A stretch of DNA of 8,186 nt from positions 1 through 8,186 of the forward strand of contig JAURHT010000088.1 of assembly GCA_030833145.1 (NCBI GenBank), read 5' to 3'. The notes beneath the pieces were generated by a model, which ran no database searches, was not told the origin of the DNA, and worked only from the letters and a program-made list of their open reading frames with translations. Origin of the DNA: Aquirufa sp. GTDB taxonomy: Bacteria > Bacteroidota > Bacteroidia > Cytophagales > Spirosomataceae. Of this stretch, positions 7,001 through 8,186 are shown one piece after another. Both the position numbers and the translations under genes were made by a program. Position 1 is the first letter of the stretch; the number at the start of each line of letters is the position of its first letter.

Positions 7001-8186
7001 GTACGCCAGGAGTAGGTTTAATTTCACCACCTCCACACCACGATATCTATTCAATCGAAGATTTAGCACAATTAATCTTTGACTTAAAGAATGCGAATAG
7101 AGCTGCTAGAATTTCGGTTAAATTAGTTTCTGAAGCAGGTGTTGGAACGATCGCTGCCGGTGTGGCAAAAGCACATGCTGATCATATCTTAATTGCAGGT
7201 TACGACGGTGGAACAGGGGCATCTCCTTTATCTTCTATTCGTCATGCCGGTTTACCTTGGGAACTTGGTTTAGCTGAAACGCACCAAACCCTGGTAAAAA
7301 ACAAATTGCGTGGTCGTGTTACGATTCAAGCGGATGGTCAAATCAAGACTGGTAAGGATATTGCTGTAGCAGCTTTATTGGGAGCCGAAGAATTTGGTGT
7401 AGCCACTGCAGCTTTAGTTACCGCTGGTTGTATCATGATGCGTAAATGTCACTTAAATACCTGTCCAGTAGGGGTGGCCACTCAAAATCCAGAATTAAGA
7501 GCATTATACACAGGTCAAGCAGATCACGTAGTCAACTTATTCCACTTCCTAGCGCAGGAATTACGTGAGATTATGGCTGAATTAGGCTTCCGTAAACTAG
7601 AAGAGATGGTGGGTCGTGTGGATCTATTGGAAATGAAAGATCTATCAGGACACTGGAAATTCAAAAATGTAGATTTGAGCCCAATTTTAGCGCCAGCAGT
7701 TTTAGAAGAAGGTGTGGCTGTATTTAAATCAGAGGAACAGGATCACGGATTAGCTGATCAATTAGATTGGGAGTTATTAAAAATAGCTCAACCAGCGATT
7801 GAAAAAGGTCAAGTTGTCAATGGCGAACTAGCTATTATTAACGTAAATCGTTCAGTAGGAACAATCCTATCTAACGAGATAACGAAGAAATACGGCGAGA
7901 AAGGTTTACCTACGGATACGATAAATATCAAGTTTAAAGGAACAGCTGGTCAATCATTCGGAGCATTCTCAGTAAAAGGTATCAAATTCGAAATCGAAGG
8001 AGATGCAAATGACTATGTAGGAAAAGGATTATGTGGTGCGACATTAGTGGCTTACCCTTCACCAGTAGCTTCTTTCAAAGCATCAGAGAACTCTATTGTT
8101 GGGAACGTTTCATTCTATGGTGCTACGTCTGGTGAAGCCTATTTAGCTGGAATGGCAGGAGAACGTTTCTGTGTGAGAAACTCAGG
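4039..8186 (+). CDS. gltB: Glutamate synthase (GOGAT) large subunit, C-terminus beyond window
   Basis: The large subunit of glutamate synthase takes the amide nitrogen of glutamine and transfers it to 2-oxoglutarate, giving two glutamates. 1382 residues are visible; the family has about 1500. The order is: an 18-residue propeptide; the class II glutaminase domain starting at nucleophile Cys19 (HDACGIGF), with [10 protein letters not shown] (231-240), HNGEINT (253-259) and [10 protein letters not shown] (369-378); the central domain with [10 protein letters not shown] (529-538); the FMN synthase domain with [11 protein letters not shown] (883-893), [12 protein letters not shown] (964-975) and [10 protein letters not shown] (1054-1063); the 3Fe-4S cysteines C1131, C1137 and C1142 in the CxxxxxCHxNxCP motif; and the start of the GXGXG helix domain near [10 protein letters not shown] (1301-1310). 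All key residues are intact. The ATG at 4039 puts Cys19 where the family places it after propeptide removal, and it lacks a Shine-Dalgarno sequence. An NAD(P)H-dependent GltD subunit would be expected downstream; a ferredoxin-dependent form cannot be excluded from this window. Confidence 0.96.
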   Translation, partial: MRNPNEVGLYRKEFEHDACGIGFVASLKGIKSHRIVQDSIKMLIRMDHRGACGCDPNSGDGAGVLVQLPHEFFLEETSSLGFSLPSLGNYGVGMVFFPKDETLIKECKEVIERKTKKLGLRVLGYRIVPVDNSEITGADSGNAEPSIQQLFIERPADCASEIDFERKLYVFRQYVSKLLNETIAGLNNKFYFASLSCRTIIYKGMLTTMQVPGYFLDLFQENFTSALAIVHSRFSTNTFPEWKLAQPFRFIAHNGEINTVKGNSSWMQAQSALFSSKYFTQEELDMILPVCSLGQSDSAILDNAIELLYLTGRSLPHVMMMLIPEAWDGNESMEKYKKDFYEYHAAMMEPWDGPASISFTDGKMIGATLDRNGLRPSRYWVTSDDHVIMASEAGVLDLDPATIVSKGRLQPGKMFVVDMEQGRIIPDEELKEKICQQQPYGEWLLKNKIRVEDLPEAGSEYRQPKAIELVSRQQIFGFTTEDIRVVLAQMAETGKEALGSMGIDTPLAVLSEKAQHLSSYFKQLFAQVTNPPIDPIRERMVMSLLSDIGGLSNLLEESPTHCRQIEIQQPVLRNKEVEKIRWIDHENFQTKSIHMTFRASEEEGVLKKALDRINQYAEDAVDDGYSIILLTDRGIDSSHAPIPSLLALASVHNHLIRTKKRAKVGIIIEAGDVWETHHYATLIGYGASAVNPYMAFETIKAMKDQGFVNKDLSYDKLEYNYIKAVNGELLKIFSKMGISTLQSYQGAQIFEILGLGKEVVDTYFSGSISRIGGISLDTIAKEALIKHASGYQLLKQDSPKLEVGGIYQWKQRGEEHLFNPATIHLLQQATKQNDYSVYKKYAQLIDDQSKKSITLRGLLKFKSSKAISIDEVEPVENILARFATGAMSFGSISYEAHTTLAIAMNRIGGKSNTGEGGEDPIRFEKMANGDSMNSAIKQVASGRFGVTAHYLTNAKELQIKMAQGAKPGEGGQLPGHKVDDWIGKTRHSTPGVGLISPPPHHDIYSIEDLAQLIFDLKNANRAARISVKLVSEAGVGTIAAGVAKAHADHILIAGYDGGTGASPLSSIRHAGLPWELGLAETHQTLVKNKLRGRVTIQADGQIKTGKDIAVAALLGAEEFGVATAALVTAGCIMMRKCHLNTCPVGVATQNPELRALYTGQADHVVNLFHFLAQELREIMAELGFRKLEEMVGRVDLLEMKDLSGHWKFKNVDLSPILAPAVLEEGVAVFKSEEQDHGLADQLDWELLKIAQPAIEKGQVVNGELAIINVNRSVGTILSNEITKKYGEKGLPTDTINIKFKGTAGQSFGAFSVKGIKFEIEGDANDYVGKGLCGATLVAYPSPVASFKASENSIVGNVSFYGATSGEAYLAGMAGERFCVRNS

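Noticed and set aside
1..8186. CRISPR array, tRNA/rRNA genes, insertion sequence, prophage or defence system
   Set aside because: I saw no direct repeat array, no tRNA-like cloverleaf or rRNA signature, no transposase motif and no terminal inverted repeats. The coding content is core metabolism plus the Bat-like and STAS genes.

Overview
The window reads as ordinary chromosomal DNA from a Bacteroidota bacterium, most likely in or near the Cytophagales. The evidence is AT-rich composition with TTA-heavy coding, start codons that lack Shine-Dalgarno sequences, a TTTG / TAnnTTTG promoter of the Bacteroidota type ahead of gltB, and gene families typical of that phylum. These include remnants of a Bat (aerotolerance) pair and a STAS protein with an acidic tail. 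The lineage is an inference; there is no rRNA gene in the window.

Layout: positions 1-1195 (minus strand) hold nearly all of an AlaA-type alanine/glutamate aminotransferase, cut at its C-terminus by the window edge. A 60-base divergent spacer follows, with a perfect 9-bp inverted repeat directly against the alaA start codon. A tightly packed plus-strand cluster then runs from 1256 to 3838. It holds a three-helix membrane protein that looks like a BatB/VWA protein without its metal site, a short TPR/BatC-like protein whose frame is interrupted by a TAG, purC (SAICAR synthase), and a STAS-domain protein overlapping purC by 8 bases. A 200-base spacer (3839-4038) carries a probable promoter and a leader hairpin. 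From 4039 to the right edge lies the large subunit of glutamate synthase (gltB), missing roughly its last 8%.

Function: alaA and gltB both centre on glutamate. GOGAT makes it from glutamine and 2-oxoglutarate, and AlaA uses it to aminate pyruvate. purC is a purine biosynthesis step. The membrane/TPR pair and the STAS protein have no obvious metabolic link and seem to share only transcription with purC.

Most of the window is housekeeping and I see no clear new multi-gene system. The points most worth checking are: (1) the in-frame TAG at 2321 followed by 47 open codons that end 11 bases before purC; (2) the reduced, MIDAS-less Bat-like pair; (3) the STAS protein with Asp in place of the usual phosphorylated Ser; and (4) two inverted repeats sharing the AAATAGC half-site, one upstream of each glutamate gene.
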